Below, piece after piece: positions 21,101-32,387 of a DNA stretch of 64,000 nucleotides. The notes under the pieces were generated by a model. It ran no database searches, had not been told where the DNA came from, and worked only from the letters and a program-made list of their open reading frames with translations. A program made the position numbers and the translations under genes. Position 1 is the stretch's first letter, and every line of letters begins with the position of its first letter. Source of the stretch: Plumapathes pennacea (Eukaryota; Cnidaria; Anthozoa; Antipatharia; Myriopathidae); the NCBI GenBank assembly GCA_964036295.1, contig OZ038465.1:11072167-11136166 (forward strand), given 5' to 3'.

Positions 21101-24100
21101 TTAAACAGGGTATCAAATTTTACATTTTCGTGTCTTAAACAGGGTTATTTTCTGAAGATTTTCTCCTCTTCCCCTCCCCCCTCAACCACATTTTGCTCTC
21201 GTCCTTTTTCCCATGATTTCTTCGTATGTTCCAGTAGAAACGCATGCAACGCAGGCTAACTTATCTAAACTTAGTCTTGAACAGGGTATCAAATTAGAGC
21301 ACTTTGTCTTAGACAGGGCAGCAAAATTTCCATTTTTGTGTCTTGAATAGGGTCAGGGTTTTATAGACTCAGTGGAACACCCCTACCCAAATTCCTATTG
21401 AGTACCCCCCCCCCCCCCCCCCCCTGGGGCTCATTCCTTGTCATCCAAGTTGCCTATCACCAATAATGATCATCTTGTTTTCTTTCAAAACCCCCCTAAA
21501 GATCAATTTCAGTTTTCTCCTTTAGTCTTCCAGTGGCGATATGTAATATCTAGTGCTCCACTTTTTGTAAAATTCAAACAAACAGATACATTGATAGTTT
21601 GAAATAAGTAAAGTCTTATCACACTGATATTTACCTCATCTGGTAGTTTGAGAAAATCAAGCATTGCTGGAAGTTTAGTCTTGACAGCAGCTTGAGCAAA
21701 ACATCCACCTGGACAGAGAAAGTGATTAAAAGTATAATATGTGATGTCAAATGTTTAATTTGGACAGACACTGTACAAAAAGGCTAAACTAGTATCCACA
21801 GTACCTTTTCTTGGAATGTCTTGTGTGGTAAAGGATGAAACGGCACCATGCAGTAAAACTGTTTGATACCTGAGTGTGGAACGGACAATGGATATAAATA
21901 CTAATAGTAATGTATTACTGTATTTTGCATTTTAATTAAATGCAATGATTAAAATGATATTAATCTTACCTAGTTTTACAATAAAATTATAGCTAACTTC
22001 AGTACACTGCATCTTCTGATTTATACTATAAAATTTATTATATTACAAAATGTATAAATTTATTTTGATTTTTATTAATTAAACTGTAAATTTTATTTAC
22101 ATTATTTCAATGTACAAGGAAAACCTTGAAAAACATTGTGTTGTACCACTAAGGAAAACATACATGTACAACCTATACTATTAGTTGTGTACCATCTTTC
22201 TACTCTTTATGAAACCAAAAAAAGCAAAGGAAAGAAAATAGAACATGGTAACCTTATCATAGAGCTTGCCCGATTGAACACAAATAGCAGGTCCCTACTC
22301 AGAATAAAAAATTATATCTCCATTTATGGGCATGCTAAATAGGATTCTGATAAATACCTTGCAAAGCTGGGTTGGTGGCACTGAGTCTCACAAATGTTGG
22401 GTCTCTCATGTATTTCTTGAGGTGCTGTGCAAGATACTCTGGATATGTGGCAGACAATGCCAGCACTTGTTTATTTGAAGGAAGAGAGGAAAATATCCAG
22501 CTGAAGTGGATAAAAAATCAAGCATTTTAGCAAAGCTAAACTTCATAATGAAAAATGGATACCAATTAAGGCTGCGGAAATGCAGCTAAAGTATGACTCC
22601 ATAATATTGCCACCCAACCAACCCAAATTGCTTGACTGATGTGAATTATTGTATGTGCAGTACAAAGAAGACCAGTGAGAAACTTTTACATCTGTACAGT
22701 AGTTCAACCTGGAAGTCAAATCACTCACTTAACTTGTTCTTGGAAACTTTCATCCAGAAGTTTGTCAGCTTCGTCCAAAATAAACAACCTGATGGCATCT
22801 GTCTTCAAAATCTTGTTCTCAATAAGAGACTTGATACGACCTGAAAACAGAAAGTTTGCAATAGAGCCGTTTTCGGATGACTGTCGAAAACCAAAACCAA
22901 AGTAATCACACAGGCCAATCACAGAGACAGAGAAAACAGCCAATTGGAAGCCAGAGTAATTCGCGGTTAGTCTTGCGTTTGGTTTTACTTTCCAATCAGC
23001 AGTGCGAGTACACACCATCGCTTGCGTGAGAAGTGTTTGGTTTTGGTTTTGAGCATGCTGACAAACTGGTGTGGACCAATCCGAAAGCGAAGCAAACACA
23101 AAACCAAAGCAATCACACAATTACTTTCGACAGTCGGAAAACCGCTCTATTAGTATAATATTACTATAATGTACTAGGTATTATAGCTATCCCAGTCTGT
23201 ACACCATAAAATGTATATGCTGCAAAATGAAACCGCCCATTAAGTGATCATGCTTGAACTTATACTAAGAGTGTGGTTGCTTACACTGTAGTTACTTAAT
23301 GGAAGGTATCTACAGACTGAGGTGGTCACTCAGGGAATTAAGTTCCACTACACACATACAAGCAACTTTACACTGTCTAGTAATGAATACAAGCCTCTGC
23401 ACCTGGAGATCCAACAGCTATTTGGCATTTCTTGAGGAGTTTCTTGTCTTGATCGACAGGAATTCCCCCAATAAAAGCATGGACTCCAAGTCCAGTCATA
23501 TGACAACCGATAGCACACATAACATCTCTTATCTGCACGGCAATTTCTCTTGTTGGGGCCAAGACCAGAACCTGCCAGGACATGGTACATGTATTGATTG
23601 GCTGTGACATATTCTCTTGTGGAATTACTTAAAAGTACTACACATAAACTTCACTCAGACTTGAATCTATGTACCGTAAAAATTGAAATAAGTGCCCAGG
23701 GAGGGGGGGGGGGGGCACTTATTCGGGAGGGGCGCTTATTTAATTTTTGAAAAACCATTGCAATCTGAGTCCATAGAAAACACAACTTTAATAACAATCT
23801 AACAAGAACTGGAACAATAACAAGGATTTACCAGAGTACCCTGGTGTCGTTTCAATCAACAATAGAAGCCCATAATAAAGTTATTGTTGATTGATATTCA
23901 TGTAGTTCTTTTCATTGGTACCGGTTAATCATTCATACAGCAAGAGAAGGGATGGGGAAGGGGGAGGGGGGTGGGGGCACTTATTTGAATTTTTACACTC
24001 AGTCAAAAAGCCTTGCATGCATAAAAAGTTGAAATACTAGACTTGGCACTCGGGTCAGTTTATAAGCTGCAGGATTTAAAGAAAATGTTAATTACTATAC

Positions 24101-25126
24101 TGTACATGAACAAGTTAGTAGTTTTAAGCACATTGATTGTGCTGGATGTAATGCAAGATGTATGAGATGCATGTACTTAAAACTGTACAAGCGTCACATG
24201 ATAAAATTTGAAATGTTATGACTTGGGCATACCGTAAGCGGTCTTAACTGTCTGCATTATTTTTCGAGTGAACTAAAGGTGTGGTAATACGGGCAACAAA
24301 ATCGTGCAACTTGTCGCGTATTACCAACGCGCAACATTGCTCTTCAACTTGCAACGCAACAATGTTGCGTGACAAGTTGCACGATTTTGTTGCCCATATT
24401 ACTGCACCTTAAAGCATTAAGCTAAATAACCACTTCATTGTGAGTACCAACCTGAGTTGATATGCTTTCCAGGAGAATGTTCTCCAACGCAATAACGCTG
24501 AACACACAAGTTTTACCAGTGCCTGACTTGGCTTGGGCTATTAAGTCTGCATAACGGAGAGTAAAAAGCAGTCAAATTCAGCTAACACATTATGACTGTT
24601 TAATAGCAGGTGTTTCGTGACCTTCTGCTAAGCTGCACAATCAAAGTTCAAAATTCTGCGGCCGCTGTGGAAAGGTTGTGGAAAGGGGTTGGGGGTCCGT
24701 TTTGCCGACTGCCGCCATTGTCGAGAGGTGGCAGGGGTAGCGAGGTATCAACAGTAAGAGTGAAGGTATGGATCGGCTGCAGGGAGGAAAAACAGAACTG
24801 GCCGTTGAAGGGAGAAGAGGTGTCCGACGTTCGAGGAGGTACGTTCAATTTTTGGTAGAAGGGGAAATAATCCTCCTGAGAAAAATGGACAGCAGAAGAC
24901 AAAAGCAAATGCAGCTAAATTACAAATAACACAGACCAAGACCGCATCTTCCCAGAGGAATGGCTTTCAGCTGTATTGGTGACGGCTTTTCAAAACCCGC
25001 ATTGCTCAGCCCGCGCAAGACATCAGGGGAAAGCAACAGAGAACCGAAGTCTAGCTGCTCATCCGTCAGAACGTCTCCTGTGCGTCTCTTCTCGCCAAAC
25101 TTATGGGCGGTACGTACTCTGGGCAT
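18162..25126 (-). CDS. DDX20: DEAD-box RNA helicase DDX20 (Gemin3), 12 exons, 862 aa
   Basis: Helicase subunit of the SMN complex, which assembles spliceosomal snRNPs. Exons: 24937-25126, 24452-24546, 23403-23571, 22729-22840, 22358-22500, 21805-21869, 21635-21708, 20871-20929, 20508-20590, 19935-20040, 19723-19824, 18162-19552. All twelve join in frame. Motifs: Q-motif region [19 protein letters not shown], motif I AKSGTGKT (69-76), APTRE (100-104), DEAD (174-177), SAT (205-207), ARGID (332-336) and HRIGRAGR (357-364). The long last exon encodes a Ser/Glu-rich acidic region, then a Tyr/Trp/Asn-rich end, as in the vertebrate protein (824 aa from memory). Start is the ATG at 25124-25126; a six-codon upstream ORF precedes it. 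The exon 1 donor (G then GTCTGT) is weak, but frame and homology require it. Confidence 0.96.
20438..20461. repeat. (TA)n microsatellite
   Basis: About 12 TA units in DDX20 intron 9. Confidence 0.9.
20594..20614. repeat. Homopolymer A21 (T21 on minus) at the DDX20 exon 9 acceptor
   Basis: On the minus strand the T-run ends directly in CAG, the acceptor used for exon 9 at 20590. Confidence 0.85.
21017..21431. mobile_element. C/G-tract element with internal AACAGGGTATCAAATT repeats
   Basis: The left end GGCGGTACTCCCATAT and the right end ATTGAGTACC plus an 18-C run and TGGGG are inverted relatives. Between them, about five degenerate copies of a CTTAAACAGGGTATCAAATT motif occur. Same superfamily as 57689-58168. 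It lies in DDX20 intron 7. Confidence 0.65.
22862..23149. mobile_element. MITE, same family as 2763-3209
   Basis: The ends TAGAGCCGTTTTCGGATGAC and its mirror at 23124-23149 pair. CGAAAACCAAAACCAAAG and AAAACCAAAGCAATCACA lie just inside. CCAATCA/CCAATCC blocks fill the centre. It is in DDX20 intron 3. Confidence 0.8.
23672..24000. mobile_element. G-tract element with GTAAAAATT-AAATAAGTGCCC ends
   Basis: The left end TACCGTAAAAATTGAAATAA and the reverse complement of 23973-23993 match over about 22 bp. Each end adjoins a long G run. It lies in DDX20 intron 2. Confidence 0.65.
24283..24415. mobile_element. 133-bp MITE with ~43-bp terminal inverted repeats
   Basis: AAGGTGTGGTAATACGGGCA through TGCAACTTGTC at the left is mirrored at the right with about three mismatches. 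The loop contains nested AACGCGCAACATTG / CAATGTTGCGT pairing, so the whole forms a long hairpin. It is in DDX20 intron 2. Confidence 0.8.
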
Positions 25127-25145
25127 GCTGTAATCACTGGCCCTC

Positions 25146-25168
25146 ACTTAACTACAGCCGCCATTTTG
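25146..25168 (-). promoter_or_regulatory. YY1-type site and upstream ORF in the DDX20 leader
   Basis: GCCGCCATTTTG at 25157-25168 is a full match to the YY1 consensus. Read on the minus strand the same bases give CAAAATGGCGGC. Its ATG opens a six-codon ORF whose TGA ends about 20 bp before the DDX20 start. Confidence 0.5.
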
Positions 25169-25199
25169 AATCAAGCTATCCCGCTGACCAGAACGACTG

Positions 25200-27160
25200 A
25201 CGGTTCTTCGTTTCCAGTTTCTTGGCTAAGTCCCAGTCTCTCTCTAATACCTTACGATCGTCTGTAATTTATTTAGTCTTGCCGTGCCAGGCTAACGACT
25301 GCTAAGAAATATAATCTAAAACCAAACTTAAAATCTTAAAATTAAGATAAAATATTGAAGAAGTGTTTACACTGCACATCAAGCGCTATCATGACTGATT
25401 CATTTCTCGTCATTTGACACCTCCCGTAAAAGCACATAATTGACGCTCGCCTCATTGCCCAATTTTGACAGCTTCAAAAATATGCTAATTTGGGGTCGTA
25501 ATCGATGGTCTGCCCGCAGAACCTCCCTACCCCTGCCCCCGCGCTTGCTCATTCCAGTCCACCTTCATCCCCTGCCTATCCCCCTCCCGGAGGGCCAAGC
25601 TACGCAGGCTAAACGCAATAAGTCTAGATTCAAATTATCACCGAGTATTTTATTTCAATATTTATAATGTGATATTTTGTTTTGCATTATTGATAAGGTC
25701 AGAAACTGTGCTTCTTGTGGATGAATATATTAAAAGTACCAAGTTAAGCAATCGGCCGGCAGTTGGGTTCTTGAACACACATGGAGACTCGCGCATGGAA
25801 ATTGAAGTGCGCTTCACTCAGTCAAAACCATCTCTGATACTTCTAACTTGAAAGCAATCAGGTACGTTAGCTGACAACGTCTCTAAAATATTATTTATGC
25901 TCATTACTGGGTCGGTGGCGTTTTAGTGGGGAGGTACGAGTTTGCAATTTCGGCTTAATAAATATACTGACTGCTTCTCAAAGTTCGAATTTATAGCTTT
26001 ACCGTGACAGTAATTTCTGAATGGCCATTCTTCGTTTTTAAAATAAAATGCCCCGAGTTTCTGAAATTAGGATATGGAAAATGTTCGAGCAATAGCTAAC
26101 GTGCTCGGTATACTTGTGACTGTATGGCGTGAGCCATTTGTGTTACCGGCACAGAAAGACAAAAAAATGCCTACATTAGCTTTTGAAATGCGATTTCTTC
26201 GGCAGTGACTTTTGCGAACAAAGTACACTAAGTCATAAAAACCAACTGAGCGAAATTACTTGTGTTTTACTGACATTCAATCGGACTTTAATTGGAGCTA
26301 TAGAACAGAAAAAGGAAGTTGCAAACACAAAAAAATCGGCACCTGCCTAGTGTAGGGTACTCTTGCGTGCTTTAGCTTTGTCTCAGGCTGAATTTACCTT
26401 GATGAAGTTTCCAAGCAAATATAAGTTTGCAGTCTCTAACTAACTGGTCAAGAAAAAATAAGTCGGAGACCTCAAACTCGTAAAGAAAAACCGGGTCGTA
26501 AAAGAAATGCCCCGTGGCCCTTTATTCGCCTGACTTCATCTTATGCTGACAAACATTCTGCTACTTTATATTACAAGTTGCTCATGCAGTTCTTGTTTTG
26601 GAAAATTCTTTAGACTTTCTATTTTATTTTGTCTTTTAGTTTTTCGTAACACAAAACTCTCTCTAGCCCCAAATACACCTGTCCCTCGTTAGCCACTATA
26701 GTCCATAACTGACCAATGAGGATTGAAAAAACCAGGCTTAGCAAGTGCAAGAAGTGTTAAAATGTTGTACAGGTGTCAAAAAGAACCTGTATTAATAATA
26801 TTGGGAAGAAGGAACGTTTATTGGCCGAATACAGGCTTCATGTTCCAGAAACTAGACGCACTTTTGGCTCGTTTTGCACACTTTTTAATTTTTTTATTAT
26901 TTATTTATTTTTATTATTTACGGTGCGTTGCTGTGCCGGAGGGATCTACAGTTGTAATGGATTTGTATTAGGAAAAAAATACAATACAAAGCGGATGACT
27001 TGATAACTGTGAAATTTATAGAGGCTTAGATACAATTCAGAAACTGCCACACGCCATATTTTCACTGTGCAAATATAAACCCGACATTTCACACATGTAT
27101 GCATTGGCTGCAGTGAGGTGATTATATTCTGTATCAATGAAATTTAAACAAATAGTTTTC
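25200..27160. other. Intergenic, no gene recognised
   Basis: One ORF at 25669-25851 looks mildly protein-like but has no recognisable domain or clear splice partners. The rest is AT-rich, with TTTATTATTTATT runs near 26890-26920. Confidence 0.4.
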
Positions 27161-27178
27161 TATAAATATATTTATTAT

Positions 27179-27506
27179 ATAGACACAAGTGTTTTACTGG
27201 AAAATATACCGTGCGTAAAATCCATACAAAACTACATCCGGGGCCCGAGTGGTGTATTTCCATATCCTCACTAGTGAGGATATCGTTGGCATCATTTCCC
27301 GCTTTTGCACGGTTGTTTGTGCAATTTCTCGTAAAACACTTGTGTCTAATATAATAAAAAGAAAATTACACGGCGGCTTGAAGATATGGATTTTATTTTC
27401 TCGTGGTAAAAACAATATTTTACTCACTCGCGAAGCGCTCGTTCGTAAAATATTGTTTTTACCACTCGAAAATAAAATTCACATCTTCGCGCCTCCGTGT
27501 AATATC

Positions 27507-27510
<4 letters not shown>
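27179..27510. mobile_element. Two adjacent inverted-repeat elements, copy 1
   Basis: Part one (27179-27350) has ends TAGACACAAGTGTTTTACTG and GTAAAACACTTGTGTCTA. Part two (27362-27510) has ends ATTACACGGCGGC and its mirror, and a centre with GTAAAAACAATATTTTAC and its complement. The same pair, nearly identical, is at 37433-37765. Confidence 0.8.

Positions 27511-27548
<38 letters not shown>
27510..27548. repeat. (TA)n microsatellite
   Basis: About 19 units immediately after the inverted-repeat pair. The second copy of the pair is also followed by a TA/TG tract. Confidence 0.9.
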
Positions 27549-27552
<4 letters not shown>

Positions 27553-27795
27553 CAATTCTGAATTGCCCAAAACGGATGCACCGAAAGACACTGCCAAAGT
27601 ACATTTTCCAAGGCACTTCGATATCGCGCAAGCTCGGCTCTACACAGGTTTCAGCTAGTAATTTTAAGACCTTAACTCTAATTGCAGCCAATCTGGATCT
27701 GCCGTAGCCACGTTTAGGCTTCTCAATTTTGCTAAAAACCGGATTGTTTCGTTTACTGAACAGCCACGCGATCGTCGGGTTTCATGGGGCCCCAG

Positions 27796-28160
27796 TAGAA
27801 CGATTTTCGGATGACTGCATGTCGAAAGTAATGATCGTGTTGGGACGTTTAGGAGCGTTCTTGGCCAATCCGGAACAAAAGCAAAATACGATTGCGATCT
27901 TCTCACGCAAGCAGGCAAATATAGGGATGCCGTATAGCCTCGCATTGCTGGTTAGTTTTTTCTTGAAAGTAAAAAACAAATGCAAATCCCTTTGGATTGG
28001 TTGAAAGTGTATTGGTTTAAAATTCCTATACAGCCTCTGTGATTGGCAATGTAATTACTTTGGTATTGGTTTTCAATAAATATATTTTTGGTATTTTTAT
28101 TGGTTTTTTGGTTTTTGCAGTTTTCGTCATCATCTGTCATGCGAAAACTGCTCAAGGTCA
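27796..28160. mobile_element. Degraded member of the 2763-3209 MITE family
   Basis: GATTTTCGGATGACTGCATG at the left and TTTTCGTCATCATCTGTCATGCG at the right retain the end motif. CCAATCC and CACGCAAGCAGG internal blocks remain. The ends no longer pair well. Confidence 0.45.
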
Positions 28161-30222
28161 TCCACGTAGTTACACCTAATTAGTACACGACCACAATCAG
28201 TGCGCTATCGGTGTATACTGATATGGTTATCAACGTTAAAAAGCGAAGAAAAATTTTTACACGTACCATTATTGCTGTATCAGTCTCGTGTGTTTACATG
28301 TACTTTCAGCAAGTTCTTCAATTAACTGACTACCCTGAACCGTATTTTCATCTCTCGAATTAATTCTCACAGTTCGGTGCAGACCAGATAGGAGTCGATT
28401 GTCTTTATATAAAATACTAAAAATGAAAAAAATGCCCAACCTGACCAACCAGAAGTGGTGTAAAGATAACCACGTTTGTTAGAACAAGTCACTGTGCGCT
28501 GCTCCTATAAGTCAGTTTCTATTCCTCTTCAAACGTGACAAACTTATAAAAAAAGTCCCCGGCTTCCTTCTGGGCTTCCTCACCACAAAATTTCTCAGTA
28601 CGTAAGTTACGCTTTGTAAGGTAAATTAGTGATACATGTGTGGTGAATCAAATAAAAATAAAATGAAATGAAATGAACTTGAACTTCGACTGCTACTCAA
28701 GAGGCTCACACCAAAAGCAGCAAAAAATAGAAAAAAATAGATACAGTAAACCACGCAATTATCTCACTTTGCTTATTTGTACCAATTATAGTCGCGTTCG
28801 CTCTCAGCTGACGAAATCTGTACCGTATTTATATTGATCATGTAATAGCTGTGCCACAATCATTGCTCTAATTATTTTCCTACTCGAAAGAGGTTTCATG
28901 ACATCAATATCTGCTCGCCCCCGCGTCAATGAACATGGCCCTAATGTGAAGTGGAAGTATACAAGTATATTATATTCCACCCAAAATCGTCAAAATTGGT
29001 TTCCCGCAGCGCAGCTCTTCGCGCTACTACAAATGAAAATTCACAGCAGTGTCACGGAATTTGCTGCACTAGCTTCGTAATTTGTAGGAAACAATTGAAA
29101 CCTCAGTCCGTAATCCAGCGGACAAAGTATTTAATCTGTTATTGCTGGTGATACCCTGATCAAATACAAGCCAACAAGGTGACGTATGAGAGATACCTCT
29201 TGAATCATAGGCAACTTTCTCCAATAAGGTAAGAAAATGGAAACAGCCTTTTTATCAGACCAGTTTTTTGATCAGTGTAGTCCGGATTGTAGTCGAATTG
29301 AAGGTGACGCAAATCATTTGCCGTCAAAAATGTATGATGCGCTGAACCTGTAAGGTTGATCCCCACTATGTATATATGCAGTAACCGCTGTTAAGATTTT
29401 TTCGGCACTTTTGGATTCTCTCGTCATTCAGCTGTGATTTTATATCATACGATTATCTTGGCCATGGGTTGTGAAATACCTAGACCATCTTCATGTACTA
29501 AAATACTGTGTGTGTTGATATAAAGCGCCAAAAGAAGACATATTTGATGTATTAATTCTCAAAGTTCTTCAAGTTTTAAGTTCGACTCATTCAATTAATA
29601 ATAGACGCGAACGGCTATTTCCTTTAACGATTTTCCCACGTTCTAGTGCACGAAACACATTCCAGTAGTATCCCGTTAGTCAAAGATTGCTATTTTAAAA
29701 TTAGCCAATATTTTCCCCATTTCTTTTCAATTGTCGATATCGTTCAAAGACATTCTTGTGTTTTTACTTTTTATCGATTCAGCGGGATTGGAGTATTCGT
29801 TCACTACTGTTTTTGTATAGGCACTGATTACCTTTAAAATATTTAAATGACGATATAGATGCTTGAGTCGCTACTGGTTACATTTAACTGCACACTGATA
29901 AAATATTGAATAGTCTTGCCTATTGGTGATTGAGGAGAAAACATGTTGGTGTCTTGCTGCGGACTGAAGTAATGCTTAATTTGGCGCCTAAAGGGATACA
30001 GCCAAAAAAATAACTGAAATATTTTTACTCTTGCCGTAATATACGAACGTATCTAGCGGAGACTGAAGATGGGTAAATTGACTGCTAATGAGAAGTAATA
30101 ATAAAACTTGGCTAAAAAATCCGAACATGTTCTTAACGTGAATACACTCCCGCAACTCCGGCGAATGACAAACAGACAAACCGCAGACAAAGTAATGACG
30201 CCGACAGACGGATAGACCAACT

Positions 30223-30285
<63 letters not shown>

Positions 30286-30657
30286 TTACGTCATCAATAC
30301 TGTAACAAATCGTCAAAGAAGAAGAAAAAAACACTTTTAGGTGAATCTTAGCTTGTTTCATTGTTGTGCTTTGCGTGCACGATCTATGAAAGAAAACCTA
30401 AACCAAATGTTGTATGTACGTCAGTAATAGCCACAACAGCTTGGTCAGTCTTTCACTTAACTGTCAAACAAAAGCGTAAATGTGTGACAACTCAAGTAGT
30501 GAAAGACCCTTACATAAATGAGTACATTTTAACGGCGGTGCCCATGCCTCAGTCGTATCTGCCATGTTAGATGTTACTTCTCTGCCGACTTAGTTGAAAC
30601 TTTGAACCTTGGCGCGAAATGGTTGAAGGCAGAAAACGACACTTGAATGCTAGCGTG
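28161..30657. other. Intergenic, no gene recognised
   Basis: AT-rich. A TCAAATAAAAATAAAATGAAATG tail near 28645-28680 may be the 3' end of a retroelement. A CA microsatellite lies at 30224-30282. Nothing else supports a gene. Confidence 0.4.
30224..30282. repeat. (CA)n microsatellite, ~29 units
   Basis: Uninterrupted AC/CA dinucleotides. Confidence 0.95.
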
Positions 30658-30853
30658 AGAAAACAGACGTCACTTTTCGCGCGCTCCAAACTGAACCCAC
30701 GTGAGTGTTTCAGAGTAACAGCCAATCAGTGAAACTACCCAGATCTGGGTAGTACAACGTCATCAGTATGGAATTTTTCGGCTCGAATTTCAGATGTTTC
30801 TTTCGCGGGATCAGTTTGGAGGGTGCGATGAGAGACGTCTGTTTTTTCGGGCC
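30658..30853. mobile_element. MITE with AAAACAGACGTC terminal inverted repeats
   Basis: The left end GAAAACAGACGTCACTTTTC with CTCCAAACTGAACCC is mirrored at 30808-30853 (GGGATCAGTTTGGAGGGTGC ... AGACGTCTGTTTTTT). The centre holds ACCCAGATCTGGGT, itself a perfect palindrome. Confidence 0.75.
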
Positions 30854-31826
30854 CTGAATACCCGTGTCAGGTCTGGCGTTATGTAAAGGGAACCAAATTC
30901 TAACTCAAACATTTACCACCAAAGGGTCGCCGAGTTGTGGACCAAATATATGCAAAGTTTCAATTAAAGCCAAGATTTATCTAATAAGAGTTTTAGCAGG
31001 CAGTGTCTGCCGGCAAAATTATTGTGGAAGAATCTAAAAAATGCTGAGAACCCCCATTCAACGTGACTTTACGGTGCATCATGTTTATTAGCCGGGCATG
31101 CACTTCTTATAAATGAATCGACGCTTTTATCGGATTAGTGACTGACGAAGTACAAACGCAGGTCAGAACAAGAGACACGCTTTGTAATTACGCAAATGAA
31201 TATGCCCTATTATTCTGTTTTCTTAGTGGTTTCGTCTTCTGGGACCTATTCACATTTACTGCATTGTTTCTTGACAAAGGAATCTTCATAGACTAAACAA
31301 AACCAGCGCAAATCCAACTAATGGGTGCGTTTTTTATAATCTATTATTGATGCTTAACAGCTCTGACGAGAGTAGTCAAGATGGAACTAAATTTTACCGC
31401 TTGGTTCACCTCCTGGTCGTTGTTTGATAGTATTAAGATGTAGTGCTGTGACAGTTTTGCGGCAGGTGAGCCACATTGATGTGCTTATTTGCTGTATAGC
31501 GGAGCTACTGCTTAGCTTAATTAACGCAGTCTTGAAACGCTAATCCACAGACCAGCTCACTTTACGAAGTTATGAGCCACTATGTTTATTGCTGCTGTCA
31601 TCCATGATTTAGCTCTTGGCACCATCGTGACCAAACGACATTGAAAACTGAAAGTTTAGACGCTTCGAGGAACGCTTGCTTTTCTTTCGTTACTTGAAGT
31701 CGGATTAATTATTGTTCGATTGTGCCACAAACATCGTACATGCGTCACAGAGGTCGTGTATATTGAAAACTGAATTGTGAAGATTTTACTAGAGAAGAAA
31801 TGAGAACTGGCGTCCTTGACAAATAT

Positions 31827-31828
<2 letters not shown>
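30854..31828. other. Intergenic, no gene recognised
   Basis: No coding exon or bounded repeat identified. Confidence 0.35.

Positions 31829-31862
<34 letters not shown>
31829..31862. repeat. (CA)17 microsatellite
   Basis: Uninterrupted CA units. Confidence 0.95.
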
Positions 31863-31864
<2 letters not shown>

Positions 31865-31944
31865 GAAACAGAAACAGGCACAGGCATAAAACCAACAGCA
31901 CATAAACAACAATAACAACAGTAACTACACTCAAAGCTCTCAGG

Positions 31945-32305
31945 GCGGGCACTCTCGTAAGTGGACAGCTCTATTTACTGACGCCTTCACAAAACCCCGT
32001 TTGAACTTTTACTCAAACTCTATTTACACATTCCCGTAGGCGGACATTCCCGTAAGCGGACGCAGACATTTCTTAAGGGTGAGATTTGAGTTTTGCTATT
32101 GTTTTTGACCTCCAATAGAGCGACCACCCTACGTTCCCAGCAATAAAGTAACTCCCTTGCAGAAAACGGACCGGACAAACACTGACATATGCAACTATGC
32201 AACGTGCAACTGCAGGACACAGGGTTGATTTCTTAGAACTCAAGTTGTTAGTTCATTCAAGAAAACCGCGATATTTGTGGCTCAAAGCTGCATCTCACTT
32301 TCTAA
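31945..32305. mobile_element. Truncated 'GTAAGCGGAC' element abutting the KvA gene
   Basis: Shares blocks with 35010-35510: CTCGTAAG/CCCGTAAGCGGAC, TTTTTGACCTCC, GCGACCACC, GCAGAAA-CGGACCGGAC-AAACA, GGTTGAT, CTTA-AACTC. The right-end inverted repeat present in the other copy is missing. The homology stops about 85 bp before the KvA ATG. Confidence 0.65.
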
Positions 32306-32387
32306 ATGCTCTCATTTGCTTGATTGTTCCAACCGAAATTCGTCTTTTTGCCACCATTGTCTACCGCAGGGTTTGAGTGACTTCATC

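Noticed and set aside
25669..25851. 60-codon plus ORF with LLVDEYIKSTKL
   Set aside because: Mildly protein-like, but no family, acceptor or partner exon could be supported.
27249..27707. 152-codon ORF and its relative at 37528-37821
   Set aside because: Frames across inverted-repeat elements. The same peptide appears because the element is duplicated, not because it is a gene.
29988..30361. VCVC-repeat ORFs
   Set aside because: Produced by the CA microsatellite.
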